A DNA stretch of 24,871 nt from JBGOTP01 sp041476545 (GCA_041476545.1 JBGOTP010000027.1:1-24871); one strand, 5' to 3'; positions 15,050 through 23,236 are shown, counted from the first letter of the stretch. A program made the numbers and translations. The notes: generated by a model not told the origin, from the letters alone.

Positions 15050-15859
15050 ATGACGATTGTCGACACGGGCCGGGGAAGCCCGATCGTGCTCGTGCCCGGC
15101 CTGCAGGGCCGCTGGGAATACCTGAGCCCGGCGGTCGATGCGCTGGCGCGGTCGCATCGTGTCATCACCTTTTCGTTGTGCGATGAGCGGCGCGGACGGC
15201 ACGGTTCCGACGCGACGCGCGGGCTCGACACGTTCGTTGAGCAGATCGAGGCGACGCTCGTCGACCGGGGGGTCGGACATGCGACAATCTGCGGCGTCTC
15301 ACTGGGAGGGCGCGTGGCCCTTCGTTTCGCCGCCCGTCGGCCCGAGCGCACCGATGCACTGGTCCTCGTGTCGGTGCCCGGCCCGGCATGGCACCTGAAA
15401 CCATCGCACCGGAAGTACGCCCGCTTCCCGTGGCTGTTCGCCCCGCTCTTCTTCGCGGGGATACCGGGGCGACTCGAGGCCGAGCTGGCCGCGGCCTTTC
15501 CCGACCGGCGCGAACGCGGGGCGTTCGCGCGACGACAGCTTCAGACGATCCTGCGGGCGCCGGTCTCTCCGTCGCGGATGGCGGCGCGCGCCCGTCTCGT
15601 CGACGGCATGGACGCTGCGGCCGACTGCGCGCGCATTTCGGCCCCGACGCTCGTCATGACCGGCGAGGCGGCGCTCGATCATGTGGTCCCGGCTGACGGC
15701 ACCTGTGAATACGCGCGCCTGATTGCGGGCGCGCGAGCCGTGATACTGGAACGGACGGGACATCTGGGCTGCCTCACGCGCCCGGACGCGTTTGCTGACG
15801 CGGTAGGTATATTCCTGGAGCACGCCGGTGTGACACGATCGAATGAGCATGCTGCGTGA
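15050..15859 (+). CDS. Alpha/beta hydrolase
   Basis: This 269-residue alpha/beta-hydrolase-fold protein has the oxyanion segment VLVPGLQGRWEY at 13-24, a nucleophile elbow GVSLGG at 82-87 (S84), a probable acid D210 in EAALDHVVP and a base H238 in RTGHLG. The order is that of the fold and the triad looks complete. Substrate is unknown; esterase, lactonase or thioester cleavage are all possible. It follows the E1 gene by 67 nt and overlaps the next hydrolase by 17 nt. The ATG at 15050 has no clear ribosome-binding site. Confidence 0.85.
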   Translation: MTIVDTGRGSPIVLVPGLQGRWEYLSPAVDALARSHRVITFSLCDERRGRHGSDATRGLDTFVEQIEATLVDRGVGHATICGVSLGGRVALRFAARRPERTDALVLVSVPGPAWHLKPSHRKYARFPWLFAPLFFAGIPGRLEAELAAAFPDRRERGAFARRQLQTILRAPVSPSRMAARARLVDGMDAAADCARISAPTLVMTGEAALDHVVPADGTCEYARLIAGARAVILERTGHLGCLTRPDAFADAVGIFLEHAGVTRSNEHAA

Positions 15860-16514
15860 AATCCCAGGACCGGCCGGTCTGCTCGAAGCGCTGCTCGACG
15901 AACCGGCCGATCGCCGCGGCGTCAATCAGGATGGCCTCGTGGAGGCTGGCCCCATCGAGGGTATTCGGGCGGCCGTCGTATTCGGCCACCCGCACCCGCA
16001 GTACGGCGGGACCATGCACACGAAGGTCGTGTACCAGTCGGCGAAGGCGCTCACGCGCATCGGATGTGCCGTGTTGCGTTTCAACTTTCGTGGCGCCGGG
16101 CGAAGCGCCGGGGTCTTTGATCAGGGGGTTGGGGAACGGGACGACTTCCGCGCCGCACTCGATTTCGTTCGCCAACGCTATCCGGCAGCGCCCCTGTGGG
16201 CCGCAGGCATGTCGTTCGGATCGTGGGTCGCCCTCACGACGGGCGCAGACGACCCCCTGGTGTCCGCATTGATCGGCGTGGCCATGCCGGTCGCTCACTA
16301 CGACTTCGAGCGGGTGCGAACAAGCCCGAAGCCCAAGTTCTTCATCCATGGGGAACGCGACGAAATCGGCCCGCTCGCGGACATCCGGGAGTTCTACGCC
16401 CGCGCGTCCGATCCCAAGGAACTCGTGGTCATCGACGCGGCGGATCATCTGTTTGACGGCAAGGCCGGCGAAGTCGCGGACGCGCTCGAGGATTTGCTCG
16501 GAGACTGGAGTTGA
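15843..16514 (+). CDS. Alpha/beta hydrolase (dienelactone-hydrolase/YfhR-like small type)
   Basis: This 223-residue hydrolase belongs to the compact group with HPHPQYGGTMHTKVVYQSA at 49-67 and RFNFRGAGRSAG at 79-90. The nucleophile elbow is GMSFGS (S124), with D173 in GERDEIGP and H202 in AADHLF completing the triad. The family is annotated variously as carboxylesterase or thioesterase-like; substrate unknown. It starts inside the end of the previous gene (ATG at 15843; a second ATG at 15849 is possible) in another frame and ends 2 nt before the acyl-CoA dehydrogenase ATG, so all three are likely co-transcribed. Confidence 0.87.
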   Translation: MSMLREIPGPAGLLEALLDEPADRRGVNQDGLVEAGPIEGIRAAVVFGHPHPQYGGTMHTKVVYQSAKALTRIGCAVLRFNFRGAGRSAGVFDQGVGERDDFRAALDFVRQRYPAAPLWAAGMSFGSWVALTTGADDPLVSALIGVAMPVAHYDFERVRTSPKPKFFIHGERDEIGPLADIREFYARASDPKELVVIDAADHLFDGKAGEVADALEDLLGDWS

Positions 16515-16516
16515 GA

Positions 16517-18322
16517 ATGCCTTCCACAACTGTTTCTTCTTCTGCCCCTTCTTCCCTGCTGCGCGGCGGCGAGTGGTTGATCCAGACATCCGACCCCGCG
16601 GGCGTCTTCTCGCCGGAGCGCCTGACGGACGAGCAACGCATGATCGCCCAGACGGTCACTGACTTCGTGAACAACGAGGTGCTCCCGTCACTCGATCGCC
16701 TCGAGCAAAAGGACTGGGCGCTGGCGCGGGAGCTGGTGCGGCGGGCCGGAGCGCTCGGACTGCTCGGTGCCGACGTGCCCGAGGCGTACGGCGGTCTGCA
16801 ACTCGACAAGGCCACATCCATGATCGTCAGTGAACGGATGTCCCGGTCCGCGTCGTTCGGCGCCACCTTCGGCGCGCAGGCGAACCTCATGATTCTGCCG
16901 CTTGCGCTCTTCGCGAACGACGAGCAGAAGCGCCGGTACCTGCCGAGGTTCCTGACGGGCGAGCTCATCGGGGCCTACTGCCTGAGCGAACCGGGGTCGG
17001 GTTCCGACGCCCTCGGCGCCAGGACCAGAGCCGTACGGCAGACGGATGGGAGCTTCGTCCTGAACGGCGAGAAGGCGTGGATTACCAACGGCGGGTTCGC
17101 CGACGTCTACATTGTCTTCGGCAAGGTCGTGGACACGACCGGCGAGCACTTTACGGCCTTCATCGTCGAGCGGGCGTTTGCCGGAGTCTCGAGCGGCAAG
17201 GAAGAACACAAGATGGGTCTCCATGGATCGTCCACGACGCCCGTCATCCTGCAGGACGTCAAGGTCCCGGCCGGGAACCTCCTCGGCGAGGTCGGTAAGG
17301 GCCACAAGATCGCGTTCAACGTCCTCAACTTCGCGCGGTTCAAGCTGGGCGCCATGTGCGTGGGCGGTGCGCGCGGAGCTATCGCCGAGGCGGCAACCTA
17401 CGCCGGGCAGCGCAAGCAGTTCGGACAGCCGATTGCGTCGTTTGGCGCCATCAAGCACAAGATCGGAGAGATGGTGGTTCGGACGTACGCCATCGAGAGC
17501 CTCGTGTACCGGACGGCGGGCATGATCGACGCGCGCATCGAGGCCACGCCCCACGATCCGGCCGATCAATCGGTTGCGCTGGCGGCGCTCGAGGAGTACG
17601 CCATCGAAGCGTCCATCGCGAAGGTGGCCGGCAGCGAGATGCTGAATTTCGTGCTCGACGAGAACATGCAGATTCATGGCGGCAACGGGTTCGTGCGGGA
17701 CTATCCCGCCGAGCGCCACTACCGCGATTCGCGCGTGAACCGGATTTTTGAGGGCACCAACGAAATCAATCGCCTCCTGATTCCCGGCATGCTGGCCCGG
17801 CGAGCGGTCAAGGGGGAGCCGCCAGTCATTGCCGCGGCAAAGGCGCTGCAGGCTGAGCTCCTGGCGCCGCCCGCCGCCGTGGCGCCCGATCCGGGCCCGC
17901 TTGGCGAGGAGCATGTGGCGGTCAGCGGGTTCAGGAAGGCCGCCCTGATGGTCTTCGGTCTGGCGCTGCAGAAGTACGGGGACAAGCTTGGCGACGAGCA
18001 GGAAGTCCTGATGCACATCGCCGACATGCTGATCGATGTCTTCGCAGCCGACAGCGCCGTCCTTCGCTCGACCTCGGCCGCCCGGTCGCATGCGCCACGC
18101 GCGGCCCTCCAGGCGGATGCGGCGCGAATCTTTGTGAACGACGCGGCCATGCGGCTCGAAACGTCCGCGCGGCAGGCGCTCGCCGTGATGATGGAGGGCG
18201 AGAGACTCGGAGTCACACTCGCGGCATTGAGGCGCCTCCTGAACGTGACGCCGATCAACACGGCCGCTCTGCGGCGCGTGCTTGCCGATGAAACGGTCGC
18301 CCGCGGCAGCTACATCTTTTAG
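16517..18322 (+). CDS. Acyl-CoA dehydrogenase, long FadE/VLCAD-like type
   Basis: The 601-residue FAD enzyme oxidises acyl-CoA to trans-2-enoyl-CoA. The standard core of about 400 residues carries YCLSEPGSGSDA (about 154-165), AWITNGGFAD (about 187-196) and NRIFEGTNEINRL (about 408-420), where E412 matches the catalytic base of medium- and very-long-chain enzymes. A further 160-180-residue helical C-terminal domain, as in VLCAD and Bacillus FadE, explains the extra length. The ATG at 16517 has GGAG 7 nt upstream; a TTG at 16511 would overlap the previous stop and is less likely. The N-terminal Ser-rich stretch is not conserved. Electron acceptor (ETF) genes are not in the window. Confidence 0.95.
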   Translation: MPSTTVSSSAPSSLLRGGEWLIQTSDPAGVFSPERLTDEQRMIAQTVTDFVNNEVLPSLDRLEQKDWALARELVRRAGALGLLGADVPEAYGGLQLDKATSMIVSERMSRSASFGATFGAQANLMILPLALFANDEQKRRYLPRFLTGELIGAYCLSEPGSGSDALGARTRAVRQTDGSFVLNGEKAWITNGGFADVYIVFGKVVDTTGEHFTAFIVERAFAGVSSGKEEHKMGLHGSSTTPVILQDVKVPAGNLLGEVGKGHKIAFNVLNFARFKLGAMCVGGARGAIAEAATYAGQRKQFGQPIASFGAIKHKIGEMVVRTYAIESLVYRTAGMIDARIEATPHDPADQSVALAALEEYAIEASIAKVAGSEMLNFVLDENMQIHGGNGFVRDYPAERHYRDSRVNRIFEGTNEINRLLIPGMLARRAVKGEPPVIAAAKALQAELLAPPAAVAPDPGPLGEEHVAVSGFRKAALMVFGLALQKYGDKLGDEQEVLMHIADMLIDVFAADSAVLRSTSAARSHAPRAALQADAARIFVNDAAMRLETSARQALAVMMEGERLGVTLAALRRLLNVTPINTAALRRVLADETVARGSYIF

Positions 18323-18328
18323 GGCGCA

Positions 18329-18393
18329 ATCCGGCTAAAGCCGGATGCCACTTTGTGTGGCCCCTCAGACGTGGCGTCCGACTTCAGTCGGAC
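18329..18393 (+). repeat. REP-like element with three perfect hairpins
   Basis: Three short hairpins follow one another after the acyl-CoA dehydrogenase: ATCCGGC-TAAA-GCCGGAT (18329-18346), GCCAC-TTTGT-GTGGC (18347-18361) and GTCCGAC-TTCA-GTCGGAC (18376-18393). Its reverse complement shares the order GACT..AGTC, CGCCACG, GGCTTTAGCC with the element at 23111-23157. It could also stop transcription, but no T-run follows. Confidence 0.65.
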
Positions 18394-18440
18394 AGGCTCC
18401 TGGCGACCGGCGCGCCGGGCGTCTTGTGTAACATAGACCG

Positions 18441-19088
18441 GTGCGCCCGTCGGTCGTCGCCATCCTGCTCGGTCTCGTCACGGTGTCAGCCGGGTGCGGC
18501 AGCTCGTCGCACGCGGAGGGCGACTACACCTCTCGCCTGGCTGGCGCGCGTACCGCGAAGGACGTGCGGTTTCAGAGGGGATCGGACCCAGTGCCGGATG
18601 GCCGGAAGACGGATCTCCTTCCGCTCGGGTATTTTCCGATCGACCCGTCCTACAACGTTCCCGCCAGCCTGCAGCAGTCGAGTGATGCCACGATCGTGCT
18701 GATGCCCACGTCGACCGGGCAAACGCGCCGGGAGCGCCGGGCCGGCGCACTGGAATTCACGCTGAAGGGACAGCCGATGACGTTGACGGCGTTCGTCGAA
18801 GCGGATGCCACGGACCTGAATCACCTCTTCGTGCCGTTCAGCGACCTCACGAGCGGCACCGAGACCTACCGGGCCGGGCGGTACCTCGACCTCGATCGCA
18901 CATCCACCGGATACTATGATCTCGACTTCAACACCGCGTACCATCCGTACTGTTACTACAACTTCAGCTACGAGTGCCCGCTTCCGCCGATCGAGAACCG
19001 GTTGAAGATCCCCGTACACGCCGGCGAGAAGCTGAAGACGGTGCAAGGCAGAACGACAGAAGGCAGAACGATAGACGGCCAACAATAG
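18441..19088 (+). CDS. DUF1684 family protein, probable lipoprotein
   Basis: The 215-residue protein starts with GTG at 18441. Residues 1-19 form a signal sequence ending in a lipobox-like SAGC (C19), so a lipid-anchored protein is likely, although Ser at the -3 position is unusual. The DUF1684 core is clear: PLGYFPIDPSYNVPA (61-75), the TGQTRRERRAGALEFTL region (92-108), FSDLTSGTETYRAGRYLDLD (133-152) and AYHPYCYYNFSYECPLPPIE (166-185). DUF1684 has no established function. The last 15 residues (VQGRTTEGRTIDGQQ) are encoded by a heptamer repeat array and are not part of the family. A TAACAT at 18429-18434, 7 nt before the GTG, may be a -10 box giving a leaderless message. Confidence 0.82.
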   Translation: MRPSVVAILLGLVTVSAGCGSSSHAEGDYTSRLAGARTAKDVRFQRGSDPVPDGRKTDLLPLGYFPIDPSYNVPASLQQSSDATIVLMPTSTGQTRRERRAGALEFTLKGQPMTLTAFVEADATDLNHLFVPFSDLTSGTETYRAGRYLDLDRTSTGYYDLDFNTAYHPYCYYNFSYECPLPPIENRLKIPVHAGEKLKTVQGRTTEGRTIDGQQ

Positions 19089-19104
19089 AAGCTGGAAGGT
19101 GGAA
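19047..19104 (+). repeat. Degenerate tandem array of 7-8-nt units (NNNAGAA/GGNGGAA)
   Basis: Eight consecutive units can be read: GGCAGAA, CGACAGAA, GGCAGAA, CGATAGA, CGGCCAA, CAATAGAA, GCTGGAA and GGTGGAA. Part of it is also a clean 15-bp duplication (19045-19059 and 19060-19074, one mismatch). It covers the last codons and stop (19086-19088) of the DUF1684 gene and reaches to 6 nt before the HAD gene start. Confidence 0.6.
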
Positions 19105-19110
19105 GCCGCC

Positions 19111-19782
19111 GTGTTGCGCGCGATTGTGTTCGATTTCGACGGTGTCATCGCCAACAGCGAGCCGTTGCACTTTCGCGCCTACCGGGAGGTGCTCGCCGAG
19201 CATGGCGTCGGACTCACCGAAGCCGACTATTTCGCGCGGTATCTGGGCTTCGACGACCAGGGCGCATTCGAGGCTGTGGCTGCCCATAGCGGCGTCATGT
19301 GGTCCGCGGGACAGATTGCCGAGATGATCCAGCACAAGGCCCGGCGACTCGAGACGCTCGAACGCGACGGAGCGATCCTCTTCCCCGGTGCCGCGGCGGC
19401 GATTCAGACCGCGGCCGACGCGATGCCGATCGCCATTGCGTCCGGTGCGCTCGGGTCGGAAATCCGTCGCGTTCTCGATCGCGCCAATCTCACCCACCGC
19501 TTCTCCGCGATCGTCTCGGCGGAGGACACCGCGGCCAGCAAGCCGGCGCCGGATCCCTATCTGCGCGCCGTGGCACTGCTCTCAGCCGGGCACGGTCCGC
19601 TCGAGGCTCGCGACTGCGTGGCCGTCGAGGACTCTCACTGGGGCCTGGAGTCGGCTCGGGCGGCAGGACTGCGAACGGTGGCGGTCGCGCACACGTACGA
19701 CGCGGCGGCGCTGAAGCCGGCGGACCTGGTCATTCCGTCGATGCGTGCCTTCGACCTGGACGCGCTCCAGCGCCTTTTCTGA
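19111..19782 (+). CDS. HAD superfamily phosphatase/phosphoglucomutase-like hydrolase
   Basis: From the GTG at 19111 the protein has 223 residues and all four HAD motifs: FDFDGVIANSEP (7-18; nucleophile D8 and acid/base D10), SGALGSE (111-117, motif II Ser), ASKPAPDPY (142-150, Lys144) and VEDSHWGLESA (172-182, motif IV acids). The cap is of the helical C1 type between motifs I and II, as in beta-phosphoglucomutase and related sugar phosphatases. Substrate unknown. An earlier in-frame GTG at 19099 lies inside the repeat array; 19111 has GGTGGAAG upstream as a ribosome-binding site and starts with the family-like MLRAIVFDFDG, so it is preferred. Confidence 0.9.
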   Translation: MLRAIVFDFDGVIANSEPLHFRAYREVLAEHGVGLTEADYFARYLGFDDQGAFEAVAAHSGVMWSAGQIAEMIQHKARRLETLERDGAILFPGAAAAIQTAADAMPIAIASGALGSEIRRVLDRANLTHRFSAIVSAEDTAASKPAPDPYLRAVALLSAGHGPLEARDCVAVEDSHWGLESARAAGLRTVAVAHTYDAAALKPADLVIPSMRAFDLDALQRLF

Positions 19783-20118
19783 GCAAATTCCGGCTTTCCT
19801 GCCGCCCTCTGATGGTCCGCGGCCGACCCTGGGGCGCAGTTGAAGCACAAGTCGGGGAGGAAGGGGGCGACCGGACACTCCAGAACTGTTACTCTCCGAC
19901 CGATATCAGTAGGGCGGGAGACTGTACTAATCTCTTAGAGGCCCATCGACCGACGGCCGGAGCCGCTAGGAAGAAGAGTCCACCGCGTATATCAGGGGGT
20001 GTAGCTCTCTTTTGTTCTCTAATGTCGCAAGGGAACGAGGCCGAAACTGTAATAGTCGGCCGCGCCGCCAGTGCGCTGGCGGATAGGCAAGGATTCAGGA
20101 TTTGATGGAGTTCATGCA
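19783..20118 (+). other. Gene-free 336-bp leader upstream of the TonB-dependent receptor
   Basis: No coding sequence is supported here on either strand. By eye, 19880-20060 is less G+C-rich than the flanking genes, as expected for a regulatory leader. It holds the hairpin at 20065-20082, a possible longer stem joining AAGAG at 19974-19978 with CTCTT near 20007-20011, and several AT-rich stretches (TACTAATC at 19925-19932, TAATAG at 20050-20055) that could include a -10 box. No -35/-10 pair with normal spacing was found, and no known riboswitch class was recognised. Confidence 0.5.
20065..20082 (+). promoter_or_regulatory. Perfect hairpin in the TonB-receptor leader
   Basis: CCGCCAG-TGCG-CTGGCGG forms a 7-bp G+C-rich stem with a 4-nt loop, ending 36 nt before the receptor ATG. 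There is no T-run after it, so it is not a standard terminator. It may stabilise the mRNA or act in translation control. Confidence 0.4.
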
Positions 20119-23046
20119 ATGAAACGATTGGTCTTGATGTTCGCGCTGATCCTCACGACCGCCCTTTCGGCGTTCGCGCAGGTCCGAGGCGGCAACATCA
20201 GCGGCACCGCCAAAGATGAACAGGGCGGCGTCCTGCCTGGCGCGTCGGTGACGGCGCAGGGGCTCGACGCAACGCTCGCGGCCACCACAGACGCGGACGG
20301 CCACTACCGTTTCCTCGATCTGGCGCCTGGTCCGTACAAAGTGACCGTGGACCTTGCCGGCTTTGCGTCGGTGGTTCGCGACGCGATTGTGGCCGTCGGC
20401 AGGAGCGCCGACGTCACGGTGACGATGGGGCTCGCCGCCCGCCGGGAGAGCATCGCGGTCATCGCGGCAGCGCCGATGGTCGACCCGAAGATCACGGGGA
20501 CGGCCATCAACTTCACGAGCGACGAATTGACACGGATCCCGACCTCCCGCGACCCGTTCGCGCTGTTCCGGGGGGTCCCCGGCGTTCTGCTTGATCAGGT
20601 GAACATCGGCGGCAACGAAACCGGCCAGCAGGCCATCGTCGTCGGCAAGGGCACGCGCCAGCAGGACACGTCGTGGACGCTCGACGGCGTTGAAATCACC
20701 GACATGTCGGCTCCGGGACAGTCGCCGACGTATTTCAACTTCGACAGCTTCGACGAGGTTCAGGTCTCGACGGCGGGCAACGATATCCGCTCGCGGACGG
20801 GTGGCGCGAGCATCAACATGGTCACCAAGCGCGGCACGAACAAGTTCCGCGGCGGCCTGCGCAGCTACTTCTCCGACACCAGGATGGAGAGTTCCAACGT
20901 CCCAGACGAGCTGAAGCTGCTGGCAACGCCGGTGACGCCGGACACCGCAGACCACACCGCTCAGACGTCGGACTATGGCTTTGAGATGGGCGGACCGATC
21001 CTGCAGAACAAAGCCTGGTTCTATGCGTCTCTCTCGCAGCAGGACATACGAGTCTTCCGGCGCTCGACGAATGCCATCGATCGCACGAAGCTGAAAGACG
21101 CTCAGATTAAAGTGAACTGGCAGGCCACCAAGAAGGACATGATCAATTTCCTGTTCTTCAACGGCTACAAGCTCAAGGATGGCCGGACCAACAACGGCGG
21201 CCAGTCCGAGGCCTACGAGGCCACGCTTCATCAGGACAACGCGTACAGCGATAACCCGCTGCACGGAATGTGGAAAGTCGCCGACGATCGCGTGATCAGC
21301 TCGAACATGTTCCTGTCGGCAAAGTACGCCTACTACAACACCGGCATCAAGCTGACGCCCGAAGGCGGCGTCGACACGCAGGCGGGGAAGAACCTGGATT
21401 CACCGACGAGAGCGTACGGATCGACCTCGCGGAGCCTGTTGACCCGCCCGCAGCACTCTGTCACGGCAGACATGAATCACTTTGTGCGTCTCTTCGGCAA
21501 CTCGCATGATCTCAAGTACGGTGTGGGTTTCCGGCGCGTGTTGAGTCAGACACAGGTCGAGTGGCCCGGGAACGGCGTCTTGGCCATCGAACAGTCGGGC
21601 GCGACTGCTGGGACCAGTTCGCGCGCTCAGGTCTTCCGGGAAAGCAATGGCGCCAACGTGGTGAAGTACGCGGACCTCTACGTCGGTGACACCCTTGCGT
21701 TCAGGACACTGACGCTCGACGTGGCCGTGCGATATGACCGGCAATGGGGCGAGGCACTGCCGTCCACGATCGCAGCCAGCCAGGCGCTTCCATCCGTGGT
21801 TCCCGGCGTCGTCTTCGCAGGTTACAGCGCGCCTTTCGTCTGGACCAATTTCTCGCCCCGGGTTGGCGTCAGCTATGTGCTGGACTCGGCCGGCAAGACC
21901 GTCGCGCGCGCGAGCTACAGCCGCTTTGCGGGACAGCTGGCAGCGAGCACCGTCGGCACGAGGAACCTGACGACCGGCAGCGCGCCGGGATCGGCCACGT
22001 ACCCGTGGACCGACCTGAATGGCGATCACTACGCGCAGGCCGACGAAGTGAACACGAGCGGTACGCCCATTACCACCGCCGGTGGATTCAATGCCGCCGA
22101 TCCAACGGCGCTCGTATCGACGTCGCAGGTGGATCCGAATCTGAAGGCACCCATCACACAGAGCGTCGTGGTCGGTATCGAGCGGGAGCTCATGCCGAGT
22201 CTCGCCGTCATGGTGAACTACTCGTACAACCGGACGACGAACCTGTTCGGCAACCTGGGTGGCAACCTGACACCGCGTGTGGGCATTCCGCTGTCGTCCT
22301 ATGTGCTGGCAGCGAGTTCACCGCTGACGGGCACGCTGCCAGATGGCACGGCATACAGTGTTCCCGTGTACACCACGCCGGCCGGCTCAGTAAACAATGG
22401 CATCGTCATTCAGAACGCCCCAGGCTATTACGTCGACTACAACGGCCTCGAACTCAATGTGATCAAGCGGCTGTCGAACAGATGGATGGGACGCGTGACG
22501 CTCGGGTACAACAACTCCCGCGAACATTTCAGCGATCCCACGGGTCGGTACAATACGAACGGCAACCCGACGCCCAAGCCGCTTGAACCGCTTCAGGACG
22601 GCGGTCAGTACGCGCCGACCAGCTCGATCACGACCGGGATCTTCATGAACTCGAAGTGGCAGGTGAACGTCAACGGCATGGTCCAGGCGCCGTACGGCAT
22701 CGAGATCGCCGCGAATGTGTTCGGACGCCAGGGCTATCCGTTCCCGATTTATCGGAGCGCCATCGCGCTCGGTCTCGACACCAACCAGGATGTGCTCGTG
22801 GCTCCCATCGATACGTTCAGGCTGGGCAACGTGTGGGACACCGACCTTCGCCTCGGCCGCCCCTTCAAGGTTCAGGCCGGAGCACAGACAATTGACGTGC
22901 GCCTCGTGGCCGACGTCTTCAACCTGTTCAACGCGAACACCGAGCTCGCACGAAACGGCAACATCGGGAGCGCCACGACGTTCGGAGTCATGTCGAAGAA
23001 CGTCAGCCCGCGCATCGTCCGGCTCGGGCTGGTCGTCGGATTCTGA
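20119..23046 (+). CDS. TonB-dependent receptor, Oar-like, with N-terminal carboxypeptidase-regulatory-like domain
   Basis: The 975-residue outer-membrane protein has a signal peptide (1-21, ending SAFAQ), then an Ig-like carboxypeptidase-regulatory domain at about 23-105 (GTAKDEQGGVLPGASVTAQG, TDADGHYRFLDLAPGPYKV). A plug domain follows (DPFALFRGVPGVLLDQVN, SWTLDGVEITDMSAPGQSP, FDEVQVSTAGNDIRSRTGG, INMVTKRGTNKFRG) and then a long beta-barrel ending in LGLVVGF, whose terminal Phe is a typical outer-membrane signature. Such receptors are numerous in Acidobacteriota; cargo cannot be assigned, and peptide or glycan uptake is possible. GGAG lies 8 nt before the ATG at 20119. An upstream frame from 20071 would hide the signal peptide. 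No TonB/ExbBD genes are nearby. Confidence 0.93.
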   Translation: MKRLVLMFALILTTALSAFAQVRGGNISGTAKDEQGGVLPGASVTAQGLDATLAATTDADGHYRFLDLAPGPYKVTVDLAGFASVVRDAIVAVGRSADVTVTMGLAARRESIAVIAAAPMVDPKITGTAINFTSDELTRIPTSRDPFALFRGVPGVLLDQVNIGGNETGQQAIVVGKGTRQQDTSWTLDGVEITDMSAPGQSPTYFNFDSFDEVQVSTAGNDIRSRTGGASINMVTKRGTNKFRGGLRSYFSDTRMESSNVPDELKLLATPVTPDTADHTAQTSDYGFEMGGPILQNKAWFYASLSQQDIRVFRRSTNAIDRTKLKDAQIKVNWQATKKDMINFLFFNGYKLKDGRTNNGGQSEAYEATLHQDNAYSDNPLHGMWKVADDRVISSNMFLSAKYAYYNTGIKLTPEGGVDTQAGKNLDSPTRAYGSTSRSLLTRPQHSVTADMNHFVRLFGNSHDLKYGVGFRRVLSQTQVEWPGNGVLAIEQSGATAGTSSRAQVFRESNGANVVKYADLYVGDTLAFRTLTLDVAVRYDRQWGEALPSTIAASQALPSVVPGVVFAGYSAPFVWTNFSPRVGVSYVLDSAGKTVARASYSRFAGQLAASTVGTRNLTTGSAPGSATYPWTDLNGDHYAQADEVNTSGTPITTAGGFNAADPTALVSTSQVDPNLKAPITQSVVVGIERELMPSLAVMVNYSYNRTTNLFGNLGGNLTPRVGIPLSSYVLAASSPLTGTLPDGTAYSVPVYTTPAGSVNNGIVIQNAPGYYVDYNGLELNVIKRLSNRWMGRVTLGYNNSREHFSDPTGRYNTNGNPTPKPLEPLQDGGQYAPTSSITTGIFMNSKWQVNVNGMVQAPYGIEIAANVFGRQGYPFPIYRSAIALGLDTNQDVLVAPIDTFRLGNVWDTDLRLGRPFKVQAGAQTIDVRLVADVFNLFNANTELARNGNIGSATTFGVMSKNVSPRIVRLGLVVGF

Positions 23047-23062
23047 CGGGGTTGCAAGATCA

Positions 23063-23090
23063 GGGTTGAGGGCTGAGAGCTGAGGGCTGA
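23063..23090 (+). repeat. Four tandem heptamers (GGGCTGA)
   Basis: GGGTTGA, GGGCTGA, GAGCTGA and GGGCTGA run head to tail, starting 16 nt after the receptor stop. The same unit reappears at 23219-23236, and an inverted degenerate form (CTCAACTTCAGCT) lies near 23179-23191. Confidence 0.7.
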
Positions 23091-23102
23091 ACGTGCCCTC
23101 AG
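23080..23102 (+). terminator. Hairpin after the TonB receptor, possible terminator
   Basis: CTGAGGGC-TGAACGT-GCCCTCAG is a perfect 8-bp stem with a 7-nt loop 33 nt after the stop codon. It is formed by the last heptamer repeat and the sequence beyond it. No T-run follows, so termination would be weak or of another type. Confidence 0.4.
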
Positions 23103-23110
23103 TAACGGCG

Positions 23111-23157
23111 CAGGACTCCAGTCCCGCCACGCTCGTAGTGCAGGGCTTTAGCCCTGC
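23111..23157 (+). repeat. REP-like element with two hairpins
   Basis: GGAC-TCCA-GTCC (23113-23124) and GCAGGGC-TTTA-GCCCTGC (23140-23157, perfect 7-bp stem) are joined by CGCCACGCTCGTAGT. Loop sequences TCCA and TTTA, and the CGCCACG link, match the reverse complement of the element at 18329-18393, so the two appear to be copies of one family in opposite orientation. Confidence 0.6.
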
Positions 23158-23218
23158 CGACAGTTTCAGCGCTCGGCTCTCAACTTCAGCTTCGGCGATA
23201 TCTGCCTGCAAGCTGGAC

Positions 23219-23236
23219 GTTGAGGGCTGAGGCTGA
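23219..23236 (+). repeat. Short second patch of the GGGCTGA repeat
   Basis: GTTGA, GGGCTGA and GGCTGA are consecutive. The 13-mer GTTGAGGGCTGAG occurs both here and at 23065-23077. The remainder of the 241-bp gap (23047-23287) shows no gene. Confidence 0.5.

Noticed and set aside
16523..16563. Ser-rich coding start of the acyl-CoA dehydrogenase (TTCTTC-like) as another repeat array
   Set aside because: Only a loose pyrimidine-rich stretch; no regular 7-8-nt register could be read.
16688..18091. Long minus-strand open frame (467 codons) opposite the acyl-CoA dehydrogenase
   Set aside because: Antisense shadow with biased composition and no recognisable motif.
19889..20119. Minus-strand 76-codon frame in the receptor leader
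   Set aside because: No motif and no ribosome-binding site; its start lies at the receptor start. Treated as non-coding.
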